Source: Siphonodentalium dalli | Lineage: Eukaryota > Mollusca > Scaphopoda > Gadilida > Siphonodentaliidae | DNA length: 64,000 bases | Direction: 5' to 3' | Assembly: GCA_032622095.1 (NCBI GenBank) | Contig: CP136061.1 | Location: forward strand, 214,366,373-214,430,372 | Shown here: positions 23,601-35,946 of the stretch, piece by piece | Position numbering within the stretch: the first letter of the stretch is position 1 | Layout: every line of letters begins with the position of its first letter | Notes under the pieces: generated by a model | What the model was told of the DNA's origin: nothing | Seen by the model: the letters and a program-made list of their open reading frames with translations, nothing else | Database searches by the model: none | Program-made: the position numbers and the translations under genes

Positions 23601-26290
23601 GAAATGCAAGAGTTACGGGCCCTCAAAGTTTGCAAGTGTCGGTCCCATGTGCTTGTGACCCTATCTCCTCCGAAGATGTCGAACTTTGGATGTCGTCTGA
23701 TATCCCAGTGCGTGCGGTCTGAAGAGAGCACGCGATGGGCCAAATTTTGCCAATGTCGGTTCAGTGTTGTGGGTCAGGGGAGGGGTGGTCCGGGGTACCA
23801 ATTTTGTATTCTTCTCAGAATCGGATGAAACTTGGAATATAACATCCATACCGCCAACCGATCTAGAAACTGAAAGAATTTCGAAAATCCATTGAAAAAT
23901 GTCAGAGTTGTGGGCCTTCAAACAATGCAAATTTGGCCCCATATGCTTGTGATCACATCTCCTCCGAAGATGTCAAACTTTGGATGTCAACTGATACGCC
24001 AATGCGTGCGGTCTGAAGAGAGCACGCGATGAGCCAAATTTTGCCAGTGTCGGTTCAGTGTTGTGGGTCAGGAGAGGGGTGGTCCGGGGTACCAAAATTT
24101 ATTTCGTCTCCGAATCATATGAAACTTGATATATAACATATACCATACACGTTGATCATAAAACTGAAAACAGATTGTAAATCCGTTAAAAAATGGCGGA
24201 GATTTGGGCCCTCAAACTTTGAATGTGGGCCCGTATTCTTTCCAATAAACAAAATGTTATTCGTCTCTGAATCAGACAAAATTTATAAAAAATAATCAAT
24301 GTAAGTAGCTGATCACAATACTCAAAACAATTTTTAAATCCATTGGAAAATAACGGAGTTACGGGCTCTCAAAATTCGCATTTTGGGCCGGGTTTGACTA
24401 TTTCCCAATCCCGTCACCCAATTTCGAGGCAGGGGTGGGGTCACTCCCAAACACTTGAGATCAACCCACACATGTTAAGGGAAAGATATAATCATCCTAA
24501 TTCATATTTTCCGTCCCTTAACTGCGATTTATTGAGCTCATGATTTGCCCTATTATTATACTTCCATGGTGTAACCAAGGAAGTATATTGTTTTTCTACT
24601 GCGGCCGTTTTCTGTTTAATTGGAAATACTGAGAAACTAATGGGAGGAGGACCGCGAAATCTCTAGCGAATGTAGGCATCTAAGGTCTACTAAAAATAAT
24701 GCTATCCGGATGTTGGTCCAATATATTTTGACAGAGTTATGGCCCTTTTTCGATTATTTTTCATTATTATTATTATTATTATACTGGACACTTTTGCAAC
24801 CCTTATTACTCGAAAAGTACCAGGAGTAGCACACTAAAACTTGGTACGTATCTTGGGATCAAAGAGTTGTATGCCATCGTCGCATAACGAATATTGTCCG
24901 TGTTTTCCCCGAGGAGTTATCTCCCTTTATTTGAAAAAATGTCATTTTATTATCTCGGAAATTATAAGAAGCAGAGCATCGAAAATTAGACCGTATGCAC
25001 ATCTCGATATGCACTACTGCCCACGGGCATAAAAACTTGGGTCCGCCCTTTCCCTGAAGAGTTACCGCCCATAGTTGGCAAACCTCTATTGTATTGTACT
25101 CTGTTGTCCTCCCGTATCATTCCAGATAACTGTATTTGGTTTTTGTAGTCGTGTTGACCGTTGTCAGCTTAGTCCGAGGAAGAAAATTTGACAGGGTTGG
25201 ACATATATTTTTACACTGGGGTGGGGGCAATATTTTCGCAATTTTTTTTTATTATTGACATTCATCTATTTAAGTATGTAGATTCCCTGAACGAAAACAA
25301 ACCCATACCGGAAAGGATTTTTGTAATCCGAGAAGAAATGCAAGAGTTACGGGCCCTCAAAGTTTGCAAGTGTCGGTCCCATGTGCTTGTGACCCTATCT
25401 CCTCCGAAGATGTCGAACTTTGGATGTCGTCTGATATCCCAGTGCGTGCGGTCTGAAGAGAGCACGCGATGGGCCAAATTTTGCCAATGTCGGTTCAGTG
25501 TTGTGGGTCAGGGGAGGGGTGGTCCGGGGTACCAATTTTGTATTCTTCTCAGAATCGGATGAAACTTGGAATATAACATCCATACCGCCAACCGATCTAG
25601 AAACTGAAAGAATTTCGAAAATCCATTGAAAAATGTCAGAGTTGTGGGCCTTCAAACAATGCAAATTTGGCCCCATATGCTTGTGATCACATCTCCTCCG
25701 AAGATGTCAAACTTTGGATGTCAACTGATACGCCAATGCGTGCGGTCTGAAGAGAGCACGCGATGAGCCAAATTTTGCCAGTGTCGGTTCAGTGTTGTGG
25801 GTCAGGAGAGGGGTGGTCCGGGGTACCAAAATTTATTTCGTCTCCGAATCATATGAAACTTGATATATAACATATACCATACACGTTGATCATAAAACTG
25901 AAAACAGATTGTAAATCCGTTAAAAAATGGCGGAGATTTGGGCCCTCAAACTTTGAATGTGGGCCCGTATTCTTTCCAATAAACAAAATGTTATTCGTCT
26001 CTGAATCAGACAAAATTTATAAAAAATAATCAATGTAAGTAGCTGATCACAATACTCAAAACAATTTTTAAATCCATTGGAAAATAACGGAGTTACGGGC
26101 TCTCAAAATTCGCATTTTGGGCCGGGTTTGACTATTTCCCAATCCCGTCACCCAATTTCGAGGCAGGGGTGGGGTCACTCCCAAACACTTGAGATCAACC
26201 CACACATGTTAAGGGAAAGATATAATCATCCTAATTCATATTTTCCGTCCCTTAACTGCGATTTATTGAGCTCATGATTTGCCCTATTAT
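17621..26290 (+). repeat. array units C-G (five apparently identical copies)
   Basis: Five consecutive 1734-bp units starting at 17621, 19355, 21089, 22823 and 24557. On reading I found no difference between them. That implies very recent amplification or strong homogenisation, and also makes the copy number sensitive to assembly. Confidence 0.9.
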
Positions 26291-26501
26291 TATACTTCCA
26301 TGGTGTAACCAAGGAAGTATATTGTTTTTCTACTGCGGCCGTTTTCTGTTTAATTGGAAATACTGAGAAACTAATGGGAGGAGGACCGCGAAATCTCTAG
26401 CGAATGTAGGCATCTAAGGTCTACTAAAAATAATGCTATCCGGATGTTGGTCCAATATATTTTGACAGAGTTATGGCCCTTTTTCGATTATTTTTCATTA
26501 T
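26291..26501 (+). repeat. 211-bp partial unit H
   Basis: A second 211-bp partial unit closes the array, cut at exactly the same place as unit B but carrying the C-type variant (ACTGAGAAAC). It abuts a different hairpin-led repeat beginning TATACTTCCATGTT at 26502. Confidence 0.9.
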
Positions 26502-28551
26502 TATACTTCCATGTTTTAACATGGAAGTATATTGTAATTCTTCTGGCTTTTATTTTTTTTTTTTTTCTTATTCCTATTATTCCGATAACATTCCTTAATC
26601 TCCGGAACGGCTGGACCGATTCACTTGCTGTTTTCGGTTTCAGTATATAACTTTGGAAGATCTCGGTAAATGGCCTATTGAGAATTTCGTCCGACCTTGA
26701 CCTTCGGAGTTATCGCCATTTTGTTGATTTTTGGGGGGGTTTCGCGACACAAAAGTAACTTGCGAAATCGATGTTTGATCTCTTATATCGTCGAAACGGC
26801 TTGACCGATTGATTTGAAATTTGGTACTTGCATAGCCATTGAGTATACAAAGTCGATGTACAAATTGGGAATTTCGTCTGACCTTGAGCTTTGGAAACAA
26901 CGCTCTTTATCGGTTTTATTGTTGTGACCGTATCTCCTCCGAAACGGCTTGAGATATCGATTTCGGACTTTTTTCGTTATTTGCGCCTGAATGTGTGTTC
27001 TAAAATACTGAAAAATTATAGGGTTCGCACTTCCGGTTTAAAAGTTCGCTACTGGTCGAAGTATAAAACAACGCTCTTTATAGGGAATCTAGAACGGCTT
27101 GAGATATTGAGTTGGGACTTTTTGCATTATGTGCAGCAAACTCTGCGCTATCGAACGATATATATAGTTAACGGATATCACTTCCGGTTCGGGAGAGCGG
27201 GCGTGTGGGTATGTATCTCAAAACTATTTTAGCGCCTATGTTTATGACATTTGGTAGACGTAATCAGTAGATGCCACTGATTACTATACAACTCGAATTT
27301 TAAAAATCGGACATAAACTTCGATAGTTATGGCTGTTTAAAAACCTGGTTTATTTCCGACCTTGACCTTCAGAGTTATCGACATTTTGTTGATTTTTGGG
27401 GGGTCTTCGCGCAACTAAAATCGATGTTTGATTTCTTATATCGCCGAAACGGCTTGGCCGATTGATTTGAAATTCGGAACCCTTTTAGCCACTGAGCATT
27501 GACAGTCGATGAACTAATAGGGAATTTCGTGTGACCTTGACCTTGGGAAACAACGCTCTTTATCTGTTTTATTGTTGTTCCAGTATCTCCTCCGAAACGG
27601 CTTGAGATATCGAGTTCGGATTTTTTTCATTATTTGCTCACTTATGTGTGTTATGTACCGGCGAAAAATGATAGGGTTCGCACTTCCGGTTTAAAAGTTC
27701 GCTACTGGTCGAAGAATAAAAGAACGCTCTTTATATGAAATCCAGAAGGGCTTGAGATATCGAGTTGGGACTTTTTGCATGATGTGCAGCAACCTCTGCG
27801 CTCTTTAATTATATATATAGTTAATGGATTTCACTTCCGGTTTGGGAGAAAGGGCTGTGGGTATGTATCTCAAAAACTATTTAGGCGCAGATTTTAATGA
27901 AATTTGGTGGAAATCATCACTAGCTTCCGCTGATCACTATGCCACTTGAATTTTTAAAATCGGACTTAAACTTATAGAGTTACGGCTGCTTGAAAACGAT
28001 ATTTTTATGGTTTTTTGCGCCATGTGCATCCAACTGTGCGATGTATAAAGATATATATAGTTAACGGATTTCACTTCCGGTTCTGGAGAACGGGCGTGTG
28101 TGTATGTACCTCAAAACTGTTTTTGGCGCAGATTATAATGAAATTTAGTGGATATAATCTCTAGTTGCCGATGATCACTATCCCACTCGAATTTTTTTAA
28201 TTGAGCTAAAACTTCTGGAGTTATGGCTGCTTAAATACTTGTTTTTTGGGAAGGTTTCGTGCCACCATAATAACTTGCAAATCGAGTTACATTTCTCATA
28301 TCGTCAAAACGGTTCAGCCAATTGATTTGAAATTTTGTACCTGGATAGCCATTGAGCATTCGCAGTTTTTGTGCATCAGACTCTGCGCTGTATGTTGATA
28401 TATATAGGGTACTGATTTGACTTCCGGTTTGGGAGAACTGGCGAGTGGGTGCAGAATTTGATGAAATTTGGTGGATAAAATACTGTGGTTGGTGACTAGT
28501 ACAATGGTATATAGTATCACAATACTCGCATGTGTCTGCTGACAACTAACT
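26502..28551 (+). mobile_element. hairpin-led repeat related to the array
   Basis: Starts with a perfect 14-bp stem hairpin, TATACTTCCATGTT / AACATGGAAGTATA, followed by ATTG, the same opening as the array unit. The body consists of degenerate repeats about 657 bp apart (GACCTTGACCTTC.GAGTTATCG.CATTTTG at 26695 and 27352) and four spaced copies of CACTTCCGGTT.GGGAGA. The last 150 bp (28395-28551) recur at 63767-63945. Non-coding: open frames are short and follow the repeats. Confidence 0.7.
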
Positions 28552-28712
28552 CGTTAATGGACGACACAAGTTCCCGTCATTGGCAACATGGAAGTATCGA
28601 AATTGCACAATCCAGAACGGCTTGAGATATTGGCATGGGAAGTTTCGACCGGGACGATTCGGTCCCCATTCAATTCGGGTAATTAGGCAGCGTGGCAAAC
28701 TCCATACAGCGC

Positions 28713-29288
28713 CCCAAACTCCAGACAGAGATATCACCCATCGCTCCGCTGAGATACCACATGCACTGTCACAATGACATTAATTGATAAGGAATTCTTA
28801 CGTGTTTTTAGTTCTTATGTTTTAGGATTAAAATTGTCTATGTCTGGCTCAGTTCATATTGTTGTTATCAATACCGGAAGAATTACCATTATTGCAAACT
28901 TAAGATTTATCGTCTGCAAAGTACACTCACTGTGCCAGTGATATATCGCCGCGATAGCGTAGAGGGCGCTGTATGGTGTTTGACAGGGAGCGGGTCGATT
29001 CGGTCCAGTGAGCACTCTTTCGGCCTTGGACTTTTCGGTCCAGGGCTCTTTCGGTCGGGCTACGTTATCGCTGCAATATAGCACTGCCATAATGATGGTA
29101 CTTTGCCGACGATAAATCTATTTTTACATATCGCCGCGGAACTGTATTTAGTCACCTATTATCTTGTCTTGACCACCAAATTTGTTTTAAAAGAACTAAA
29201 AACACGTAAGAATTCCTGACCAATTAATGTCCTTATGGCAGTGGTATCTCAGCGGAGCGATGGGAAATAACCTAGGCCTGGAGTTTGG
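28713..29288. mobile_element. nested inverted repeat with tRNA-like Pol III boxes
   Basis: Left arm 28713-28816 pairs with the reverse complement of 29191-29288. Shared blocks are CCCATCGCTCCGCTGAGATA, GACATTAATTG and GGAATTCTTACGTGTTTTTA. A second, inner pair (AGATTTATCGTCTGCAAAGT near 28900 and its complement near 29105) makes it doubly palindromic. The centre has an A-box match TAGCGTAGAGG (28955-28965) and a B-box-like GGGTCGATTCG (28992-29002), as in a tRNA-derived SINE. It may be two facing SINE copies or a foldback element. Confidence 0.6.
28955..29002 (+). promoter_or_regulatory. candidate internal Pol III promoter (A and B boxes)
   Basis: TAGCGTAGAGG fits the tRNA A-box consensus TRGCNNAGNGG at every fixed position. 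GGGTCGATTCG matches the B-box consensus GGTTCGANTCC at 9 of 11 positions, 37 bp downstream, within the usual range. The intervening sequence does not fold as a normal tRNA, so it is not called a tRNA gene. Confidence 0.4.
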
Positions 29289-29957
29289 TAGCGTGGGTGT
29301 TAATTGGTCGACTTCGCGCGGGGCCGACTTCTCCAGATACCATTGGGCGGCCTTTTATGCTAATTGCCCTTTACTTGGAATCGGTCTTTTGATGACAATG
29401 GGGATGGTATAAACTATCCAAGGTAGATACATGTACCTGTCTATATCGAAACATTCCGGTATATGTACAAGTTACAACTTTATTATCAACTTTCTCACAC
29501 TCACAGGTAATTAAGAATATTAAATCAAATCATAAGATCAAGATATATAATATAAACTAGATCAATGAATCCCTTGTATACACTTTAATGAACATTTCAA
29601 ATGCTTTATTATAATAATAAAATAACATAAAAGAAAAAAAATATATAAATATACTACTGATAAAAACATTTTTTGGTGAGAAGATTCGGTCCAAACCATG
29701 GGCCGAATCTTCCCTGCCGAATCTGCCCTGGGTCGAATCTTCCCGACCGATTGTAGCTGAGTGTCAATCGAACATACCCTGATCATACTTCCGGCCAAAG
29801 CAACGTGGCCTGAAACCATTTTAAGAATTTCTTACACAAACTTGACTTATAGCAATTATTGAAGGGTTGTGATAAAATTGTTGAACAGTTAGTATCAAAG
29901 GGAACAGTGTATATTTATTTTTAAGAACATTACACATGTTACAGAGTTGTCAAAATG
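29003..29957. other. spacer with TTCGGTCC/GGTCGAATC motifs
   Basis: Beyond the right arm of the inverted repeat, the only pattern is recurrent TTCGGTCC and its complement around 29000-29060 and 29685-29760, of unknown meaning. No gene seen. Confidence 0.4.
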
Positions 29958-30492
29958 GTAGATCATGCCACGAATCTCTACTCCTTCTGACGCACGTAGA
30001 GATCATAATCTGATAATCAGGTCGGGCACAGGTACCAATCGATCTCCGGAGACCGAACGATCTAGAAAGGCTGATCGGTCTCCCCAAAAATAAGTAATAA
30101 TGGATAGTCGCGAGAAGGCATGTTGTACCTCGAAAAATGACTACTCAAAAACATCTGCGAGTATGTCAACAAATTAAAATGCACACCTGAAACTGTTGGA
30201 CCACTATTTTACAGTTTAATCCTCATTTCAGACGTCGTACCTAATAAAATATGGTGAACCGTGTTGAGAATACTATGAAAAATGAGTCTTTACTTGATCA
30301 AATAATATTGTTTCGTCATCTCTTTTGGTGCATTCGATATGTCACTTGGGGTATATAAGAAAGAAACGATTTGATTGGTTAAAATATGTCGGCACTTCAA
30401 TGCACCATTTGGAACGCAGTATAACGGTACGAAATTGTACAGGCCTGTGGGAGACAGGTTGGTTATGAAACTCGGAATATGGTAGACCCGAT

Positions 30493-30526
30493 GGCACTAG
30501 AAATGTATTTCATCATTTCTAGTGCC
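30493..30526. repeat. 13-bp-stem hairpin in left arm
   Basis: GGCACTAGAAATG, an 8-nt loop, then CATTTCTAGTGCC. It sits between arm sequences that are conserved with the right arm (ATACCCTGTGTAG lies just inward), yet the stem itself differs from its right-arm counterpart at 33310-33349. Confidence 0.85.
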
Positions 30527-32050
30527 GCACGGCCCCCCATACCCTGTGTAGAACTATCTATTTCACAACATTTTTCAACTAAACAATGAATGCTGGCCTT
30601 ATTATCTCACCATATATTTTCAGTCGGTACTCCCCGCTACAACTTGACGCCAAAAGTTCCCTGTGTCGGTGTATCTAAATCCTTTAATCGGACCTTTCTA
30701 AACTGTCTAATGTTGCTGACCTGGATAAGTCGTCCATCTTCACGTTCTTGTTGACATTTTACACAAGACCACGTGCTCGGAAAAACTACTGGGTAATTTA
30801 CTACGTCCGGTTTGGCCTATAGTCCATTTCACGAATAACCGTTAACTGATTTCAAGATTTTATTGTTAGCAAACCATTACAACGGTGTGAGTGTGTAATA
30901 TAATGAAACATCCTACTTGAACCAAGCCAACAATATAACTTCTGTCTTGTGTATATACTATTACAGCATAGTGTTAAATGTTAGTAATTATGTAGGCCTT
31001 GAAGATTTACCTGCATATCTATAGCTAGGAAGGCCTACATACATAATCTCATTTTTTGGTATGTGGCTTTGTAGATGTTCGCCAATCGCCATGGCTGCAT
31101 GCATGTGTCATAGACATGATATCTATACGTATTCATCGTATTTTGTTTCTTTTTATTGGCTTGGTATGCAAACTGACATTAAATTGGACATTTTCGACAA
31201 ATTTGTTGTTATATCGGACAATGGAATATTAAGTCATCAAAATGGACGAAGGAACGATCACTAGATCTTATTGAACCATGCACGATGCTCAGCGACTGAT
31301 AAGTTCACACGGACTGACATGCCCGCAGCAGTTTTTGTCTCAAATAAATTGTTATCAAAAGTTCAAAACACATATTTCTGGCCTAGAAATAAGCGGAGTA
31401 AGTGTGATCATCATTTATCCACACACTTGACAAATGTGGACCTGGTTTCTATTCGACACAAGCATGGAACATTGATATAAATCTATAAGTTTCATTTGTG
31501 TCTAACAAACGGACAACTTTAATAGCTTCAAATTTTCGCGTGACGGTAATGACTGGGTACAGGGATGTCGATTTTTGATATTTTGAATCAGCAAAACAAA
31601 AATTACATATATGATTGAAAGATGCATCTCCTGAATATACGAGATATGAAGATCACTCCGTTTTATCCGGAAATGTATCTGCTAGCTAACCGATAAAACA
31701 ATCTCACTTCTTATAATTTCACTTTTAGCAAATCGTGTGGTGGGTGAGAGACATCTCATTTTACTGATTATGGGGTATACAAGGACGTAAAAAAAATCTC
31801 AATAGAACTATATATAGATGTTCATCGAGCGTTAGCTCATAACGCAAAACGTAGATTGGTCAGTTTGGTTTTCTGACAATTTTGTCGCATAAAATAAATA
31901 AAAATACGATGAGAAACTGGAAATGTTTATGCACATTCTGGACGGGATATATGTCCCTGCCACATATTTGAAATTTCACGGAAAATATGAAAGATAAAAA
32001 AGTTATAGCCTAATTAGTTTTATAGACCCGTTCTAAATATCTCAGCGTAA

Positions 32051-32357
32051 AGCTGAAGGTGTCACTCTCACCAAAAAAAGTGCCGAAGGATACACAGGAT
32101 TTTCAAAATGTTTGAAATGTCGTTCTAAAGGCATTCAGTTTTCGTATCTGCCATGATTTCTGTTAGAAAATAATTGTTTACATTCCAATGAATATTAAAA
32201 TGTACTGAAAACAAACTGCTAATGGGCGCCAGACTTTCATAAACACAATTTAAGTAATGGTGTTCGTGTCGGTCACAAATCATATGTACCCTTCAGCATA
32301 TTTTCAAACCCTGTGTACCCTTCAGCACTTTTTTTGGTGAGAGTGACCCCTTCAGCC
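32051..32357. repeat. internal inverted repeat in the large element
   Basis: GCTGAAGGTGTCACTCTCAC and following bases (32051-32098) pair with 32310-32357, read as the reverse complement, about 47 bp with few mismatches. The symmetry centre (about 32205) is offset by about 270 bp from that of the outer arms (about 31930), so this is probably a separate small insertion or rearrangement. Confidence 0.7.
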
Positions 32358-33309
32358 ATAGTAAATGCATGCCGACGATAAGCAGTTGTGCGTAGAAATA
32401 CCAAGCAGAACCAAGTTGGAGAAAACTAAGGCGGAAAATGACACTTAAAGCATGTTTTCTGCTGTATAATGAAGAATTAAACCATAATAATGCAACATGA
32501 CGTGATTTTATTTGAGTTTTGTTGACATATAGCGAGTGTAAATCTAAAAAAAACAGTGCGGCGATCGCGAAAACTTTTCAGCTTGGTAGGCTTATTTCGT
32601 CATTTACAGATCGCTGTGTTTGTATACTTTCCGTCACAGAACGCAACATAAGCTCCATCCTTTCAGTATCCTATATGCACAGGACTTACCCTGCCAGCAC
32701 CTACATGGAATGTGAAGCAATGTCGTATTTATTTATTTGAGAAGCAAATTTGATACCTCCTATAGATATACATATTTATTTTAGATTTGTGTAGGTTACA
32801 GCTAATTCTGCATTATTCTGAGAAACATAAATGTCCATATTCGTTTGAAAATGGTCTAGGTCAAGCCAGAATAAATTGTAACTGACAAAACACTTCTGTA
32901 AAAAAATATTTTATTTTAAAAAATACACGTGCAACGTTAAGACTTCACTTGGCGCGGAGACTGAACTCTGTCTGCAGCTTGAATGCAACAGTCAATAGTT
33001 ATTCGTGAAATGGACTATAGGCCAAACCGGACGTAGTAAATTACCCAGTAGTTCTTCCGAGCACGTGGCCTTGTGCAAAATGTCAACAAGAACCTGAGGA
33101 TGGACGACTTATCCAGGTCAAATATATTCGACAGTTTAGAAATGTCCGATTAAAGGATTTAGATACACCGACACAGGGAACTTTTGGCGTCAACTTGTGG
33201 CGGGGAGTACCGACAGAAAATATATGGTGAGGTAATAAGGCTAGCATTCATTGTTTAGATGAAAAATGTTGTGAAATAGATAGTTCTACACAGGGTATAG
33301 GGGCCGTTA

Positions 33310-33349
33310 GCCGCCCTAATGGGCAGTTTGAGCTGATCATTAGGGCGGC
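33310..33349. repeat. 12-bp-stem hairpin in right arm
   Basis: GCCGCCCTAATG, 16-nt loop, CATTAGGGCGGC. It occupies the position equivalent to the left-arm hairpin at 30493-30526. Only the loop-proximal AATG/CATT is comparable, so the rest of the stem sequence differs while pairing is kept. Confidence 0.85.
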
Positions 33350-33876
33350 GTAGTGTCTAGAATATGGGGAAAATATTGTTTTAGTCCGGTCGTCAAGCGA
33401 AATACATTAGTGTTTTTACCTCTATGTGTTTCCGTAGTTGACCGCTGTTATTTCTGCTGCAACAAATCTTACCCCTGAATTTAATAGAACATACCTTTTA
33501 ATTCCAACCAATCACCGATTGCAACACAGTTTCAACTTAGACGATATTCACTTGAGCCCACCCAGAAAAAAAATATATCTCGTATGTTGAAAATATTGTT
33601 TTTATAAGCTAATTCTTCAATCAAAAGCAGAACATCCAAAATAATAATATGAATCTGCACTCAAATTCGACAAAAGTGCCGTTGTGATCCCCTCAGGTAG
33701 TCATCTCTAAAATTATATTTTGAAAAACACTTTTCTTTTTTACCGGATTTCGCAGTTGCTTCGGTGCGCGTCAATGACTTCCTTCAATAACATAGTATTT
33801 TGGGGAGACCGATCGGTCTTCCTAGATCATTCGGTCTCTGGAGATCGATTGGTACCTGTGCCCGACCTGATAATAG

Positions 33877-35946
33877 CCACCAGTACAATACCCGGGAACT
33901 TTTTTACGGTTTTGACAGAGAACCTTATAAAGTCGAAAAAATAACGCTGGGAATGTATTTCTTTGTTAATAACTGTTCATCGGTACGTGAAGTTACTGTC
34001 TCGAGATTACATTATTTACGTGACTTTTGAGACCCCGATTCCATGATAAATATTTATTTTATTTCTTGTCACGAAATTCATTGTCTAAAGTGACGCGGAA
34101 CCGATTCTGGGTCAATCTCCCCCTGTGTAACACTCACGTTGGATTAATACACAATCCAATGCGACGGTTGTCTGTTATCGGCGACACCGCGGACCGTAGG
34201 ATACAAGTTTCTTTACAAAGGAGACCGATATAAATCATTCATCTACGAAACAATGTTTTATTCCAAATCAATGGCAATAATAAATAATAATAAACGACCT
34301 ATACTATTATGGCATATTATAAACCTGTATCAGGCAATGAAACAAAATTTTGCAGCCTATATTCTCGTATGTATTGATGATCAAACTTTTTCAAAAGCCA
34401 ATATATAATTAAATTATCTACATTACTACATGTGGGTGGGCCCAACCGTGCACATAAGAAGCTAAACGTAGAATGAGCGCTAAAATCTTGTTTACGTTCA
34501 AGTACACTTTAGAACATTCGAGAAACTCGTGCTGAATCGAGTTAATTATCAATCAATGCTTATCACGGGTGAATCACTATCGCCAATCACCCAGATATCG
34601 GCAATCACCCAGATATTCCCCATCGATTTAACCCCCGTCGATCTAATATTTTACATTAACACCCTGCTCTCTAAATAATTCTTCGTCGAACTTCAATAAA
34701 GTAATTAAGTGATGACAAAGAGTGATGAAACATAGATGCAGTCCGATGCTGATCGTTACGTTCCCCTTTCGCTCACAATATTACACAAACCCTCCGACAT
34801 CCCTGCGAAATATTTATTACAAGAGAATTCACCAAATGAATCGACGACTGATCAGGTGATAGATCGATATGAATGCCAGTTATGCCACGCCTTTTCCTTC
34901 AGTTCAATGATGCACATGCACCGTCAATCAAAATAATAAATGGGAGAAGATACCACTGCGATTGGCTAAAACCAAATTGTATAGAATTAGGGCTTCAAAC
35001 CCGCACAACAATACATGGTGTCCTTGCTTGGCAGAATTCCAAAAGTTATGCACTACGTGTGGTTGGACTTTGCTAAAAGACTGAACATTTCATTGTCAAA
35101 TTTGTCTCGAAGATAAACCACATTTCCAGTTGTCAAGTGACGCAAGTGCCATTTAGGAATAGCATATATATTTACTCAACATAGTTGAACATATCGAGTT
35201 AGAAAAGGATACTATAGTATAGAACACTTTTAGTTTTGGCATAAACGAGATAATAGTTTTATTAATTACCGGTATATACCAGAATTTGTCAAGTCACCGG
35301 AACGATATTCTCCGAATAGCAGAATTTAACCAGTGAATTTAGTTTTCATTCCGAATATTGATTGAGCATGATGTTGTCACTGGTTGAGTGGTTGTGTAGT
35401 GGGTATGTTCAGATGTTATCCCCGACGTCAACTTGTCAAAATTAATGGCAATGATGTGATTCTAGCGAATAGTGAGAAATTGTTTTCAGTTTCTTGTATC
35501 TGTTTAAAAAAAAAAAACGCGATTATATCGTTAACATCTGTTCTAATTTTTAAAAATCGTGGTTTTTATTTTCGTTAATATCGTCCAGCCCTAGTGGCAA
35601 GCCTACTTTTGACCATCGACCAATCAATTTGTTAAGACAATGAATTTTGTGACGGGGAATAAAATAAATATTTATCGCGGAATCGGGTCTCAAACGTCAC
35701 GTAAATAAATGTAATGCTGCTCCTGTACAATACTTATCATATACTTGTTCATTATTTTGTTGTTATATCGTTTGTTATTGTACAAATAAAAAATCAATCA
35801 AAAAATCTCGAGCTGGGAACTTCACGTACCGATGAATAAATCATTAAGCAACAGGTATTAACAAATACATTCCTCGCGTTATTTTTCGACTTTATAAGGT
35901 TCCCTGTCAAAACTTAAAAAAAAGTCCCTGGGTTTTGTACTGGTGG
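33877..35946. mobile_element. 2.07-kb foldback inserted in the large element
   Basis: Ends CCACCAGTACAATACCCGGG and, read inward from the right, CCACCAGTACAAAACCCAGG. Inverted arms continue for 200-300 bp (TTTTGACAG.GAACCTTATAA, then TCATCGGTACGTGAAGTT). It interrupts the right arm of the element at 29958-35993: the host arm runs GGTACCTGTGCCCGACCTGA up to 33870 and its terminal sequence resumes after 35946. No clear target duplication. Interior frames (34736-35076) lack any recognisable domain. Confidence 0.7.

Larger units (their letters stand above)
15676..26501 (+). repeat. 1734-bp tandem array (six full, two partial units)
   Basis: The landmark TATACTTCCATGGTGTAACC starts at 15676, 17410, 17621, 19355, 21089, 22823, 24557 and 26291. 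The spacings are 1734, 211, then 1734 five times. Each unit opens with a hairpin (TATACTTCC-a-TGGT / ACCA-a-GGAAGTATA), has a unit-internal ATT microsatellite at offset about 206, and contains a 294-bp internal duplication. Identical short frames repeat in each unit, but they include no recognisable domain and appear on both strands, so I regard the array as non-coding. Confidence 0.97.

Noticed and set aside
15960-26277. Repeated open frames of 63-124 codons on both strands in each 1734-bp unit, as a tandem gene family
   Set aside because: They recur only because the DNA repeats, overlap on both strands, mostly start at non-ATG codons, and show no recognisable domain.
28955-29002. A tRNA gene
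   Set aside because: A- and B-box matches are present, but no cloverleaf with acceptor and anticodon stems can be drawn.
34736-35076. Frame with Cys/His (YECQLCHAF...HMHRQ) as a zinc-finger gene in the nested foldback
   Set aside because: Cys and His spacing does not fit C2H2 geometry, the frame is short, and it lies inside a non-coding foldback element.
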